From CAG-791 sp963650385 (lineage in GTDB: Bacteria > Bacillota > Clostridia > Lachnospirales > Lachnospiraceae), in NCBI GenBank assembly GCA_963650385.1, contig CAVJLL010000006.1, forward strand, positions 1 to 64,000: a stretch of DNA of 64,000 bases. The letters are read 5' to 3'. Shown in pieces: positions 24,973 to 34,364 of this stretch. The translations under genes and the position numbers were made by a program. The notes beneath the pieces are model-generated. The model had not been told where the DNA came from and made no database searches. It saw nothing but the letters and a program-made list of their open reading frames with translations. How positions within the stretch are numbered: position 1 is the first letter of the stretch; each line of letters begins with the position of its first letter.

Positions 24973-26352
24973 TTGAATAAACAACAATCCGACAGTAAAT
25001 ATGAGATCGACATGTGCCACGGCTCGCTCCTGGACAAGCTGATTGTGTTCGCGCTCCCTCTCATGCTCTCCGGCATCCTGCAGCTGATGTTCAACGCAGT
25101 GGATATTATCGTCGTGGGGCGCTTCAGCGGCAGTACGGCACTGGCTGCCGTAGGTGCCACCTCTGCGCTGATCAACGTCTTCACCAACCTCTTCATCGGC
25201 GTTTCACAGGGCGCCAACGTCCTCACGGCACGTCTCTATGCCGCCGGGAAGGACCGGGAGATCTCCGACACCGTCCACACCTCCATCTCACTCGCCCTGA
25301 TCAGCGGTGTCGTCATGGCTGTGGTCGGCCTTGTTTTCTCCAAGGGAGCTCTGATCCTCATGGGAACACCGGATGACGTTCTGGATCAGGCAGCGCTGTA
25401 CATCCGCATCTATTTTCTCGGGATGCCGTTCTTCATGCTGTACAACTACGGCGCCGCCATTCTGCGGGCGGTCGGTGATACAAGGCGCCCTCTGTTCTAT
25501 CTGATCATCAGCGGCATCGTCAACGCGTGTCTGAACGTATTCCTTGTCGTTGCTTTCCATCTGGACGTTGCCGGTGTTGCCATCGCTACAGTGGTCTCGC
25601 AGTTCATTTCCTGCGTTCTCGTGCTCCGGTGCCTGATCCGGACCTCCAGCAGCTACCGGCTCTCTTTGCGGCAGCTCCGCATTCGAGGCTGGTGCGTAAC
25701 CCGTATTTTCCAGGTGGGCATCCCCGCCGGCATTCAGAGCACGGTCATCAACTTTTCAAATGTTCTGCTGCAGTCATCGGTCAATTCGTTCGGCTCCACA
25801 GCCATGGCCGGATACACCGCCGCCAACAACCTGTTCGGCTTCCTCTACGTCTCCGTCAATGCCATCACGCAGGCCTGCATGAGCTTCACCAGCCAGAACT
25901 ACGGCGCCGGTCTGTGGAAGCGGATGCGCAGAATCCTCCTGGAATGCCTCTGCCTCACCTGCTGCATCGCGCTCATTCTCGGGAGCTGTGCCTACTTCTT
26001 CGGTCCGTACATTCTGCAGGTTTACACAGAAGACAGCGACGTGATCGCAGCCGCCATGGAGGTTCTCTCCTATACCACGCTGACGTATTTCCTGTGCGGC
26101 ATTATGGACCTGTTCCCGGGTGCGCTGCGCGGAATGGGATACTCCACGGCCCCCATGATCTTCTCCATCATCGGCACCGTAGGAACGCGCCTCGTCTGGA
26201 TTTACGGCATCTTCCCGCACAGCAGAACGCTGGCAACGCTCTTCATATCCTATCCGGCGTCCTGGATCATCACCATCCTCATGCAGGGCACGTGCTACCT
26301 TGTCATCCGCCGGAGGATCAGCTCGGTGATGCAGCGGCAGAGCGAATCCTGA
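24973..26352 (+). CDS. MATE-family efflux transporter
   Basis: About 459 residues with 12 predicted membrane helices. The N-terminal half starts GSLLDKLIVFALPLMLSGIL and NAVDIIVVGRFSG, as in DinF/NorM-like MATE exporters of Firmicutes. The second half repeats the pattern (FQVGIPAGIQSTVINFSNVLLQSSVN). A TTG start with GGAGG eight bases upstream is chosen over an earlier in-frame codon inside the terminator hairpin. It exports drugs or metabolites by Na+ or H+ antiport; the substrate is unknown. Confidence 0.9.
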   Translation: MNKQQSDSKYEIDMCHGSLLDKLIVFALPLMLSGILQLMFNAVDIIVVGRFSGSTALAAVGATSALINVFTNLFIGVSQGANVLTARLYAAGKDREISDTVHTSISLALISGVVMAVVGLVFSKGALILMGTPDDVLDQAALYIRIYFLGMPFFMLYNYGAAILRAVGDTRRPLFYLIISGIVNACLNVFLVVAFHLDVAGVAIATVVSQFISCVLVLRCLIRTSSSYRLSLRQLRIRGWCVTRIFQVGIPAGIQSTVINFSNVLLQSSVNSFGSTAMAGYTAANNLFGFLYVSVNAITQACMSFTSQNYGAGLWKRMRRILLECLCLTCCIALILGSCAYFFGPYILQVYTEDSDVIAAAMEVLSYTTLTYFLCGIMDLFPGALRGMGYSTAPMIFSIIGTVGTRLVWIYGIFPHSRTLATLFISYPASWIITILMQGTCYLVIRRRISSVMQRQSES

Positions 26353-26393
26353 AAACACCTTTGCAATCCATTCGCCAGCCCGCGAACACAAGC

Positions 26394-26436
26394 AAAAACC
26401 GGACCAAAGCCTGTAATAAGGCTCTGATCCGGTTTT
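26394..26436 (+). terminator. Terminator after the MATE gene
   Basis: AAAACCGGACCAAAGCC and GGCTCTGATCCGGTTTTT pair with two mismatches, with a T-run at the end. It may also serve the convergent minus-strand gene. Confidence 0.8.
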
Positions 26437-26447
26437 TCGTTATTCTT

Positions 26448-26496
26448 GTAATTATTCAGAGCCACGCGATTTTGCGAATGGGCTCTGAATAATTAC
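26448..26496. repeat. Palindromic repeat R2, complete copy
   Basis: GTAATTATTCAGAGCC and GGCTCTGAATAATTAC are perfect 16-bp inverted arms around CACGCGATTTTGCGAAT. The same design recurs at 47319 and, as a half copy, at 5470. Confidence 0.75.
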
Positions 26497-26504
26497 GTAT
26501 TCTG

Positions 26505-26717
26505 TTACAGCTCTGTCTGGATCTTATCCATAATGCCGGCGGCCACTGCGCAGCGGTCCGGCATCTTGCTGCCGTCCTGCAGATCGCCCTCCAGCTCTAT
26601 GTCGAAGCACTGATCTGCGAGCCCCAGCAGCTCATCCTCAGAAAGCGCATCCACCCTCTCTGAGGACAAACCAAATTCCTTTTCTAAAAACTCCAGTTCC
26701 TTTTCCGTAAAGCGCAT
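26505..26717 (-). CDS. Small acidic protein of unknown function downstream of ftsZ
   Basis: A 70-residue protein beginning MRFTEKELEFLEKEFGLSS, predicted helical and acidic, with one Cys pair separated by 16 residues. It lies 85 bases after the ftsZ stop on the same strand and may be the last gene of the division cluster. The ribosome site is weak (AAGG close to the ATG). I do not recognise a family. The helical N terminus and position make it a plausible real gene. Confidence 0.6.
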   Translation of the reverse strand: MRFTEKELEFLEKEFGLSSERVDALSEDELLGLADQCFDIELEGDLQDGSKMPDRCAVAAGIMDKIQTEL

Positions 26718-26802
26718 AGCCTTCTCTCAGCTCCGGCCCTTCCATCATCTCCGCACACAGCCTGATGATGCCGGGTCAAACGGTCTTCCGCAGTCAGCAG
26801 CC

Positions 26803-28218
26803 TCAGTTCTGGTTGTCATCCTCGTTCTCTCTTCTGGAAAGGAAGGACGGAATGACAATGTTCTGCGTATCCCCAGTGTGGATGGCATTGGGGTTAAAGC
26901 GGAACTGCGGCGCCTGGTAGGTCGGCTGCGGAGCCGGCGCAGGCTGCGGCTGACCATAGCCTGCCTGGCTGCCTGCATTGTATCCTGTGCCGGCACCATA
27001 GGCGTTTGCATTCGCCGCGTTCTGGTTCGGCGTATAGCCTCTCTGCGCCTGGTTTGCGCTGTACTGCGCACCGTAGTTCATCGCGCTGGGCTGGCCGTTC
27101 TGAACAAAGCCCTGACGATTCTGGGCCGTCTGCATGCCGCCGGCATTGTATCCTGCGTTCATGCCGCCGTTTGCTGTATTCTGGTACATTGCCGGGTTCG
27201 GCGTAAAGGGCTGACGTCCGAAGGGATTCTGGTTCTGCGCCTGCTGCTTCTGCGCTTCCTTCTTCTCATTCTGGCCAATGCCGGTTGCGATAACCGTTAC
27301 TGTGCAGCTGTCGGAGCTGGCCTCATCGTATTTCGCACCGAAGATAACGTTGATGTCATCGCCCGTAATATCGCGGACAAAGGAAGCCGCATCGTTGGCA
27401 TCAAAGAGCGAAATATCACCGGAGATGTTCAGAATGACATCCGTAGCACCGTCAATGGATGTCTCCAGAAGCGGCGATTCTACAGCCATCTTCACGGCAT
27501 CCGTCGCCTTATCGTCGCCCTTGCCGACGCCGATGCCGACGTGTGCCAGTCCCTTGTTGCGCATAACCGTCTGTACGTCCGCAAAGTCAAGGTTGATGAT
27601 GGACGCCACATTGATCAGGTCCGTAACGCCCTGTACTGCCTGCTGCAGTACCTCGTCTGCCTTCTTCAGAGCATCCGGGAGCGTTGTGCGGCGATCCATG
27701 ATATCCAGGAGCTTGTCATTGGGGATGACGATCAGCGTGTCTACATTCGGCGTAATGTTGCTGATGCCGAATTTCGCCTTGTCCATTCTCGCCTTTGCCT
27801 CAAAGCCAAAGGGCTTGGTGACAACACCGACAGTCAGGATTCCCATATCCTTTGCAAGCTTGGCCACGACCGGTGCTGCACCGGTTCCGGTACCGCCGCC
27901 CATGCCGCAGGTAACGAAAACCATATCTGCACCCTTAAGTGCAGCAGTGATCTCCTCCGAGCTCTCCTCGGCTGCCTTCTGGCCAACCTCAGGATTTGCG
28001 CCCGCTCCGAGTCCTCTTGTGAGCTTGGCTCCGATCTGCAGGAGCTTGGGAGCCTTGCAGCGCTGCAGCGCCTGCACGTCCGTATTCATACCAATGAATT
28101 CCACACCGGTGATTTCCGCATCCACCATGCGGTTTACTGCGTTGTTGCCGGCTCCGCCGACACCTACAACAATGATTCTGCAAGCGGTTTCGTTTTCGTC
28201 AGTCCTAATCTCGAGCAC
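26803..28218 (-). CDS. ftsZ: Cell division GTPase FtsZ with long low-complexity linker
   Basis: A 471-residue tubulin-like GTPase that forms the division ring. The tubulin signature GGGTGTG is at about residues 107-113 and the T7 loop NLDFADV near 210. The GTPase body ends near residue 320. It is followed by roughly 120 residues rich in Asn, Gln, Gly, Ala and Tyr (NQNPFGRQPF, NAGYNAGG, YGAGTGYNAG). The conserved C-terminal peptide NIVIPSFLSRRE, which binds FtsA/SepF, closes the protein. It has a GTG start with AAGGAGG seven bases upstream, and its own promoter is likely at 28333-28362. Confidence 0.97.
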   Translation of the reverse strand: MLEIRTDENETACRIIVVGVGGAGNNAVNRMVDAEITGVEFIGMNTDVQALQRCKAPKLLQIGAKLTRGLGAGANPEVGQKAAEESSEEITAALKGADMVFVTCGMGGGTGTGAAPVVAKLAKDMGILTVGVVTKPFGFEAKARMDKAKFGISNITPNVDTLIVIPNDKLLDIMDRRTTLPDALKKADEVLQQAVQGVTDLINVASIINLDFADVQTVMRNKGLAHVGIGVGKGDDKATDAVKMAVESPLLETSIDGATDVILNISGDISLFDANDAASFVRDITGDDINVIFGAKYDEASSDSCTVTVIATGIGQNEKKEAQKQQAQNQNPFGRQPFTPNPAMYQNTANGGMNAGYNAGGMQTAQNRQGFVQNGQPSAMNYGAQYSANQAQRGYTPNQNAANANAYGAGTGYNAGSQAGYGQPQPAPAPQPTYQAPQFRFNPNAIHTGDTQNIVIPSFLSRRENEDDNQN

Positions 28219-28332
28219 GGTCGTGCCTCCTTGTAATAAAATATTAAATCCTCAGCAGCCTTCTATTCCGGCACCATAATCCCTCTGCCGGATTACTCAG
28301 GAACTCTCATTTGCATATAAAAAATCTACTTT

Positions 28333-28362
28333 AGTATACAATAGTGTTCCCGGAATAATCAA
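28333..28362 (-). promoter_or_regulatory. Candidate internal promoter for ftsZ
   Basis: On the minus strand TTGATT and TATACT are 18 bases apart in the 157-base gap after ftsQ. Confidence 0.55.
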
Positions 28363-28375
28363 TAAACAACAGCAA

Positions 28376-29149
28376 CTATTCCCCTGTAAAAGTTATCAGA
28401 TCCGTATCCGGCGTATAGTCCGACAGATCGATGGTTCCCGACTTTCCTGCCAGAGACGGCAGGATCTTGGATAAATTCGATATTTTTTCATCCATGTACT
28501 CATCCTCTCCCAGATTTACGCAGACATCTGCGAAATAAGCACTGATCTTCCCCGAGCTGCTGACGTATATCTTTTCCGCAGACAGCCCATATTTGGTCAT
28601 CAGCTGCGTCAATGTCAGAATTCTCGAGAATATATTCTCGTCCTCCACCGGAAGCTTCTCATTCAGCGCGATATGATCAAAGGAAAGCCCCGTAACCTCC
28701 GGCACTCCCTCCATCTTCTCCTGCGACGACTCCACCACCATGCCGTTCCGGTCAAAATACATGTACCGTCCCAGATAGGTGACGTACCCGGCGATGGACT
28801 TCTCATAAACCGTGATGTGAATGGTGTCTCTGGAGACGATTTCCACATCCATCGATTCGATGAACGGAATGTTCTTCACGGTCTGGTCCCTGTACCGAAG
28901 CGAGAGCACCAGCGTGTTGTCGCCCAGAAAGCCGGCGAGTGCATACTGCCGGATTTCGTCATCCGTGTAGTGCGTACTGCCCTCCACCGTGACATAACGG
29001 ACCCGGAACCAGCTGACCAGGAAAATAATCACCCCCGCCAGTATTGCCGCAATCAGACCGATGATCAGACGGATCTTATTCCTCCTTCTCCGGAGCTGAT
29101 CCTGAATGTAAAGGGAGGCGCTTTCATAGTCTTCCCGCGATCTTGCCAA
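28376..29149 (-). CDS. ftsQ: Cell division protein FtsQ/DivIB
   Basis: A 257-residue single-pass membrane protein. There is a short basic cytoplasmic tail (QLRRRRNKIR), one membrane helix (LIIGLIAAILAGVIIFLVSWF), and an extracytoplasmic POTRA domain (YVTVEGSTHYTDDEIRQYA) followed by a beta domain. It bridges FtsL and FtsB-type proteins in the divisome. The start is a TTG with AGGTG upstream, ten bases after the ftsW stop. Confidence 0.9.
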   Translation of the reverse strand: MARSREDYESASLYIQDQLRRRRNKIRLIIGLIAAILAGVIIFLVSWFRVRYVTVEGSTHYTDDEIRQYALAGFLGDNTLVLSLRYRDQTVKNIPFIESMDVEIVSRDTIHITVYEKSIAGYVTYLGRYMYFDRNGMVVESSQEKMEGVPEVTGLSFDHIALNEKLPVEDENIFSRILTLTQLMTKYGLSAEKIYVSSSGKISAYFADVCVNLGEDEYMDEKISNLSKILPSLAGKSGTIDLSDYTPDTDLITFTGE

Positions 29150-29159
29150 ATGCTTTCAC

Positions 29160-30440
29160 CTACCTCTCGGCCCTGGACGTACTCCTTGCCACCCCCAGAA
29201 CCAATCCGATTTCCGCCAGAAGAATAACAATTGCAGATCCTCCGTAGGAAAAAAACGGAAGCGTGACACCCGTATTCGGAATGGTGTTGGTGACAACTGC
29301 AATGTTCAGGATCACCTGAACCGCAATGTGTATCATGACGCCGACCGCCAGGAGCGATTCGTAGCGCGATTTAGCGTGGTTGGCGATGTTCATGATCCGC
29401 CAGCATAGAATAACGAACAGCATGATAATCGAAATGGCACCGAATAGCCCCAGCTCCTCACAGATGATCGAGAAGATCATATCGTTCTGCGCCTCCGGAA
29501 TGTAGCCAAGCTTCTGCATGCTCTGCCCCAGTCCCTTTCCGAAGATGCCGCCGGATCCGACGCCGTAAAGTCCCTGCAGAACCTGGTATCCGGTATCATC
29601 TGCGTAGGCCGCCGGATCCAGCCATACCAGAATCCGGTTAAAGCGGAAGTTCAGGCCGCCCTGTGTTTTCACTGCCAAGAAAACAGCAAGCGCAGCCACG
29701 GCCAGCAGCCCACCTGCCAAAGCAAAATACCGCACATAATGGTCATCCGTCACAAACAGCATGCAGGTGGCAATGATCCCCACAATCAGTGCCGAGCTCA
29801 GATTGGTTGTAATCAGGAGGATGCACGCCGCCTGCAGCAGTGCAGGCCCCAGCACCAGAAGCGCGGCCCTCTTACTCTTGAACACGCTCACCGATATGCG
29901 GGAAAGATTCACTGCCATCAGTATGATGATGGCGAATTTGCAGATCTCCGCCGGCTGAACGGATATCGGTCCGATGTAAATCCACCGCTTGGCGCCGTTT
30001 ACCCGTGTACCAAAGGGGATGACCAGCACCACCATGAAAACCGAGAACGCGTAAAGCCACCAGCAGAACTTCTTCCACAGCCGCAGCGGAATGTACGACA
30101 CGAACACCATCACCGCAATCCCGCCGGCAGTTGCCAGCGCCTGGCGCTTTAAGTAGTACGCCGAATCTCCGTTGTAATCCAGTGCAGCCTCATAGGAGCT
30201 GGTGGAATAGAGCATCATAAGGCCGAACGCGATCAGGAACAGAACAATCGCTATCAGCGTGTAATCCTGGCTGGCCCTCGGCCGCCGCAGGGAAACCATA
30301 TGGAGGTTCCCCCTGCTGCGCTGCGCTGCGCCCGCACCGGATGGCCGGCGGTTTTGTTTTTTACCCTTGCCCGTTTTCCCGGAGGATCCCTGCGCCGCAA
30401 ATTCCTGGTATAAAGTTTTATTCAGAACCTGCTCTGCCAT
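29160..30440 (-). CDS. ftsW: SEDS glycosyltransferase FtsW
   Basis: About 426 residues with ten membrane helices. It polymerises lipid II into septal glycan together with a class B PBP. The tail before the first helix is basic (KGKKQNRRPSG). SEDS features seen are LYSTSSYEA, GAKRWIYIGPISVQPAEICKF, GLYGVGSGGIFGKGLGQS and NTGVTLPFFSYGGSA. ATG 30440 behind AGAGG was chosen over a longer in-frame start at 30491. The partner transpeptidase lies upstream. Confidence 0.93.
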   Translation of the reverse strand: MAEQVLNKTLYQEFAAQGSSGKTGKGKKQNRRPSGAGAAQRSRGNLHMVSLRRPRASQDYTLIAIVLFLIAFGLMMLYSTSSYEAALDYNGDSAYYLKRQALATAGGIAVMVFVSYIPLRLWKKFCWWLYAFSVFMVVLVIPFGTRVNGAKRWIYIGPISVQPAEICKFAIIILMAVNLSRISVSVFKSKRAALLVLGPALLQAACILLITTNLSSALIVGIIATCMLFVTDDHYVRYFALAGGLLAVAALAVFLAVKTQGGLNFRFNRILVWLDPAAYADDTGYQVLQGLYGVGSGGIFGKGLGQSMQKLGYIPEAQNDMIFSIICEELGLFGAISIIMLFVILCWRIMNIANHAKSRYESLLAVGVMIHIAVQVILNIAVVTNTIPNTGVTLPFFSYGGSAIVILLAEIGLVLGVARSTSRAER

Positions 30441-30543
30441 GATCCTCTTACTGTTTCCTTCCGCTCTCCTGCAGATGCCGCAGCGATTCAAAGACCCTTT
30501 GCAAAATCACCGCTGCGCTGCTCCCTTGACTCCTGCGGTGTTC

Positions 30544-31518
30544 TCACCACAGTCCCAGGAGTGCCGCTCCGCTTAAGAGAACGGTTACAATCGTAAACAG
30601 CGCCACGACCTGCACCTCGCTGTAGCCGCCCAGCTCAAAATGGTGATGAATGGGTGCCATGCGGAACAGGCGCTTCCCGTGTGTCTTCTTGAAATAGACC
30701 ACCTGGAGAATGACCGAAATCACCTCCAGCATGTAGATAAAGCCGACAATCGGAATGAAGAGCGGAAGTCCCAGGACATAAGCCATGCCGACCACGAAGC
30801 CGCCCAGCGCGAGGGACCCGGTGTCCCCCATGAAAATTTTGGCCGGGTGGGCATTGTAGAGCAGAAATCCCAGCAATGCTCCGATCATCGCACCGCCCGC
30901 TGCCGAAGCGCCGCTCCCTGCCAGTGCCGCAGCAATGGTGAAAAACAGTGCCACTGCAATGGTCACGCACGTGGAGAGTCCGTCCACGCCGTCCGTGAAA
31001 TTGGTGCCGTTCACGGTAGCGATGGAGATGAATACCAAAGCCGGAAAGCTCAGAAGTCCCAGATCCAGTACCATTCCCTCCGCAAACGGAACCTTCATGG
31101 TAAGGTCACCCAGCTCACCGGTGTATACCAGAATCAGACCGAATACGATGGAAATCACGATCTGCAGCGCCATTTTCTGTTTGACCGACAGTCCGTCGCT
31201 GCTCCTCTTTTTCACCTTCAGGTAGTCATCGGCAAAGCCGACCAGGCCAAAGCCCAGCGTCAGGAACAGAACCGGCAGCACCTGCGGATCCCGGACCGCC
31301 ATCAGAAGGCAGGCAACGGTCAGACCCGTCAGGATCATGATGCCTCCCATGTTCGGTGTTCCGGTTTTATTCAGATGCGTTTTCGGGCCGTCGTCCCGCT
31401 CGGTCTGCTGCGCCTTCTTCTTGATCAGCACCGGAATCAGAAATTTCCCGGTAATAGCGGAAGCAGCAAAGCCAACCGTCATCGGAACAATGATATTTGC
31501 CAATGTGTGAAAATACAT
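30544..31518 (-). CDS. mraY: Phospho-MurNAc-pentapeptide transferase MraY
   Basis: A 324-residue, ten-helix enzyme that makes lipid I from UDP-MurNAc-pentapeptide and undecaprenyl phosphate. Family motifs include GTPNMGGIM, DDYLKVKKR, NFTDGVDGL, and GDTGSLALGG, with HHHFELGG at the C terminus. GGGAGG six bases before the ATG supports the start. The usual murF before and murD after it are absent here. Confidence 0.95.
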   Translation of the reverse strand: MYFHTLANIIVPMTVGFAASAITGKFLIPVLIKKKAQQTERDDGPKTHLNKTGTPNMGGIMILTGLTVACLLMAVRDPQVLPVLFLTLGFGLVGFADDYLKVKKRSSDGLSVKQKMALQIVISIVFGLILVYTGELGDLTMKVPFAEGMVLDLGLLSFPALVFISIATVNGTNFTDGVDGLSTCVTIAVALFFTIAAALAGSGASAAGGAMIGALLGFLLYNAHPAKIFMGDTGSLALGGFVVGMAYVLGLPLFIPIVGFIYMLEVISVILQVVYFKKTHGKRLFRMAPIHHHFELGGYSEVQVVALFTIVTVLLSGAALLGLW

Positions 31519-31542
31519 GTCAATCCTCCCGCCGCATTCTCA

Positions 31543-34338
31543 TCACTGCTGTGCGGCATCGGCAGTCCCCTGTGCAGCAGCCTGCGAAGCGGTGTCTGCC
31601 GCCGTCTGATCCGCTGCACCTGTCGTGCTCTGCTGTGTTCCCGCTTCCGTTCCGGTTCCGTCACCGTCCGCTGCGCCGTCTTCCTGCGCGGCATCCGGAT
31701 TCGAAGGCGTCGTCGCCGTTCCGTTTCCGCCGGTTCCTTCCGCCGTATTGCCCTCGGAATCTGCAGCAGCGCCTGCTGCATTGGAGGCCTTTCCAGTCCC
31801 GAGATTCTCCGGCAGCGCAGAGCTGCTGTACTCATAGCCCGTGTTCGGATCAATCAGATTCCCGTTGTTGGGATTGATGTAGAAGCCGGTCGCCGCATCC
31901 ACCTCATAGCTCTTCCAGGCCTGAACGCTGGAATCGTTTCTGGTCTGATCAATCTGTCCTTCCTTCGGACTTGCCGAATCCACAACGCCGTCGTTGTCGG
32001 TATCGTACTGGTCCGCCTTGCCGTCGCCGTCCACATCCAATGCATCCGTCACGCCGTCGCCGTTGGTGTCCACCGGCGTATCCGGAACACCGTCGCCGTT
32101 GCCGTCCACTGCGTCCGCCACGCCGTCGCCGTCCGTATCCACGTCGCAGATGATCGCCACCGGCTTCTGGTTGTAGTTCCCGGCGCCGTAGGCCAGCGTA
32201 TTGTCCAGATTCAGCTGCTCGAGCTCCGCCTTCTCATCATCCGAAAGCTCTTCTGTCATGTAGATGCCCAGATACGGCAGCACCTCCGTCAGCACCTTCC
32301 GAACGATGCGTGTTGCATATTTGGCATCGTCCTGCGGGTAGTGATTGATGCGGTCCACAACGACATAAATGGCAATCTGCGGATCGTCCGCCGGCGCATA
32401 GCCCATGAACGAAACAACGTAATTGGTTTTGTCTCTCGGAATTGTCTCCGCCGTTCCCGTCTTGCCGCCGATCATGTATCCGGCCGGCCGGGCTGTTTTG
32501 CCGGTTCCGTTGGCGCCGGCCACAACCTGCAGGCAGGCTTCGCGGATTTTGGCACTGGTATCCTCCGAAATCGTGCGCTTCACGAGTCTCGGCTCTATGT
32601 TCTGCACCGTGGCGCCGCTCGCGCTGGTAATCTTGCTCACCACATGCGGCTCATAGTAATAGCCGCCGTTGATCAGCGACGAAAAGCCGGTAATCATCTG
32701 AATCATAGTGACGTCAAAGTTCTGCCCGAAGGAGTTGGTCGCAAGGTCGACGTCCACCATCTTGTCTGCCGTATAGATCAGTCCGTCCGTGCGGACCTCC
32801 TTGGCAAGGTCAATATTTGTTTTTAATCCAAAATTAAAGATCCGCTGGAACTTGCAGAAAATCTCCTCTCCGGTTGCCAGCGCCATATCCATCAGGACCA
32901 CGTTGCAGGAGCGCTCAATCGCCTGGTCGAGCGTCAGCATGCCGTCGCCGTCGGTGTTGTGGCACTTGATCTCCCAGCCGTCCACCGTCAGCGAACCGCC
33001 GCAGTAATAGCTCTCATCTCCGGTAAGGCTCCCGGACTCCAGCGCCGCCGCCATGGTGAAGGGCTTTGCCGTCGATCCCGGCTCGTAATAGGTCGAAATG
33101 CAGAAGTTGTTCCACAGGGCATACAGGTAACGCGAGAGCTGCTCGTTGTCCTGGGAGATGGTATTTACATCCTCCTGCGTCAGATAGCTGTAGGTCGGAG
33201 AATCCTTGGCAAAGCCGTCATCTCCGTCGCTCAGAACCGGCATGCCGACCAGCAGATCCGAGTTGTACGGATCGTTGGGATCAAAGGTCGGATAGCTTGC
33301 CATAGCAAGGATCTCACCGTTGTTGACATTCTGGATGATGCAGCCCACGTTTCTGGCACCGTACCCTTCATGGTAGTCGCCGTCCTTGTACTCATCCATG
33401 AACTCCTGCAGGTACTTCTCCACGATGCTCTGAATATTGACATCAATGGTGAGCGTCAGGTTGTTTCCGTCGGTTGCATCAATGACCGTGCGCTCCAGGT
33501 TCGAACTGTCATTGAGATACCCGTATTCGCGGCCGGAGGTGCCGTTCAGCGTACTGTTGTAATACTCCTCCAGTCCAAAGGCTCCCTGATTGCCGCTGCC
33601 GGAGAAGCCGAGCACGTGTGACAGAAGCGTTCCGTTCGGGTAGCTTCTGGCGTAGGACGATTCAAACCAGATTCCCTGAATGTTCTGATACTCGCTGTTG
33701 GTCGCCTGCGCGTCCTCGAGCTGTGTCTGCAGATCCGCAAGCTTGGTTTCATTGGCCGCGCCGTTGTTCTCAGCCTTGATTTCTTCCTTGATGTTGGCTA
33801 CGCGTTCCGCCGCATCCGATATTTCCTTCTCATAAGCGGTTTTGTCCTCGTAGGACAGGCCCCGCCTGGCAATGTAGTAGCGGGAATCCGGATTGTCATG
33901 AATGTACTGCTCAATGGTGCTCCGATCCAGTCCCAGCCGCTCGCAGGCCGCCAGCGTCGGCTCCTTATAGCTGCTCTCTCCGTCCTCGTTTTCCGGTCCG
34001 TTGTTGATCTGATAGGCATCCACAATGACGTTGTAAATCAGCTCGCTCGTCGCCAGTACGGTTCCGTTGCGGTCCGCAATGGTTCCGCGCTTGTACGGAA
34101 TCTCTCTGGAGTCGTAGGACTGCTGGGCGAGGATCTGCCGTTTGTAGTCGTTGCCGTTGTTCTTGTTGATGTAGGCAATTCGTATGATAAGCGCGACAAA
34201 AGCCAGCAGTACCAATGCGAACAGTACTACCAGCTTCGTCTGCATTTTTTTGTTGAACTGCCTTGTCCTTGTGCGGCGAGGAGGCTCACTGCCCGGCCTC
34301 TTTCCTCCCCGCACTGCGGAGTGCCTGTTGTCTGCCAT
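31543..34338 (-). CDS. Class B penicillin-binding protein (FtsI/SpoVD type) with DxDxDG repeat tail
   Basis: A 931-residue D,D-transpeptidase, longer than the usual 600-750. It has one N-terminal helix (LVVLFALVLLAFVALIIRI) and a dimerisation/pedestal domain with an inserted coiled coil (about residues 165-215). The catalytic motifs are STAK (Ser422), SCN (Ser477) and KTG (626-628). After the transpeptidase domain, residues about 730-788 hold tandem DTDGDGVADAVD-type repeats like thrombospondin type 3 or calcium-binding EF-like loops. An Ala/Gly/Thr/Gln-rich tail follows. It crosslinks septal peptidoglycan with FtsW. The ribosome site is weak. Confidence 0.93.
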   Translation of the reverse strand: MADNRHSAVRGGKRPGSEPPRRTRTRQFNKKMQTKLVVLFALVLLAFVALIIRIAYINKNNGNDYKRQILAQQSYDSREIPYKRGTIADRNGTVLATSELIYNVIVDAYQINNGPENEDGESSYKEPTLAACERLGLDRSTIEQYIHDNPDSRYYIARRGLSYEDKTAYEKEISDAAERVANIKEEIKAENNGAANETKLADLQTQLEDAQATNSEYQNIQGIWFESSYARSYPNGTLLSHVLGFSGSGNQGAFGLEEYYNSTLNGTSGREYGYLNDSSNLERTVIDATDGNNLTLTIDVNIQSIVEKYLQEFMDEYKDGDYHEGYGARNVGCIIQNVNNGEILAMASYPTFDPNDPYNSDLLVGMPVLSDGDDGFAKDSPTYSYLTQEDVNTISQDNEQLSRYLYALWNNFCISTYYEPGSTAKPFTMAAALESGSLTGDESYYCGGSLTVDGWEIKCHNTDGDGMLTLDQAIERSCNVVLMDMALATGEEIFCKFQRIFNFGLKTNIDLAKEVRTDGLIYTADKMVDVDLATNSFGQNFDVTMIQMITGFSSLINGGYYYEPHVVSKITSASGATVQNIEPRLVKRTISEDTSAKIREACLQVVAGANGTGKTARPAGYMIGGKTGTAETIPRDKTNYVVSFMGYAPADDPQIAIYVVVDRINHYPQDDAKYATRIVRKVLTEVLPYLGIYMTEELSDDEKAELEQLNLDNTLAYGAGNYNQKPVAIICDVDTDGDGVADAVDGNGDGVPDTPVDTNGDGVTDALDVDGDGKADQYDTDNDGVVDSASPKEGQIDQTRNDSSVQAWKSYEVDAATGFYINPNNGNLIDPNTGYEYSSSALPENLGTGKASNAAGAAADSEGNTAEGTGGNGTATTPSNPDAAQEDGAADGDGTGTEAGTQQSTTGAADQTAADTASQAAAQGTADAAQQ

Positions 34339-34364
34339 CTAGAATGTCTTTCTGTTTTCCGGCT

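Noticed and set aside
30640..32826. Long plus-strand frame opposite mraY and the PBP
   Set aside because: Antisense shadow without start signals or family features.
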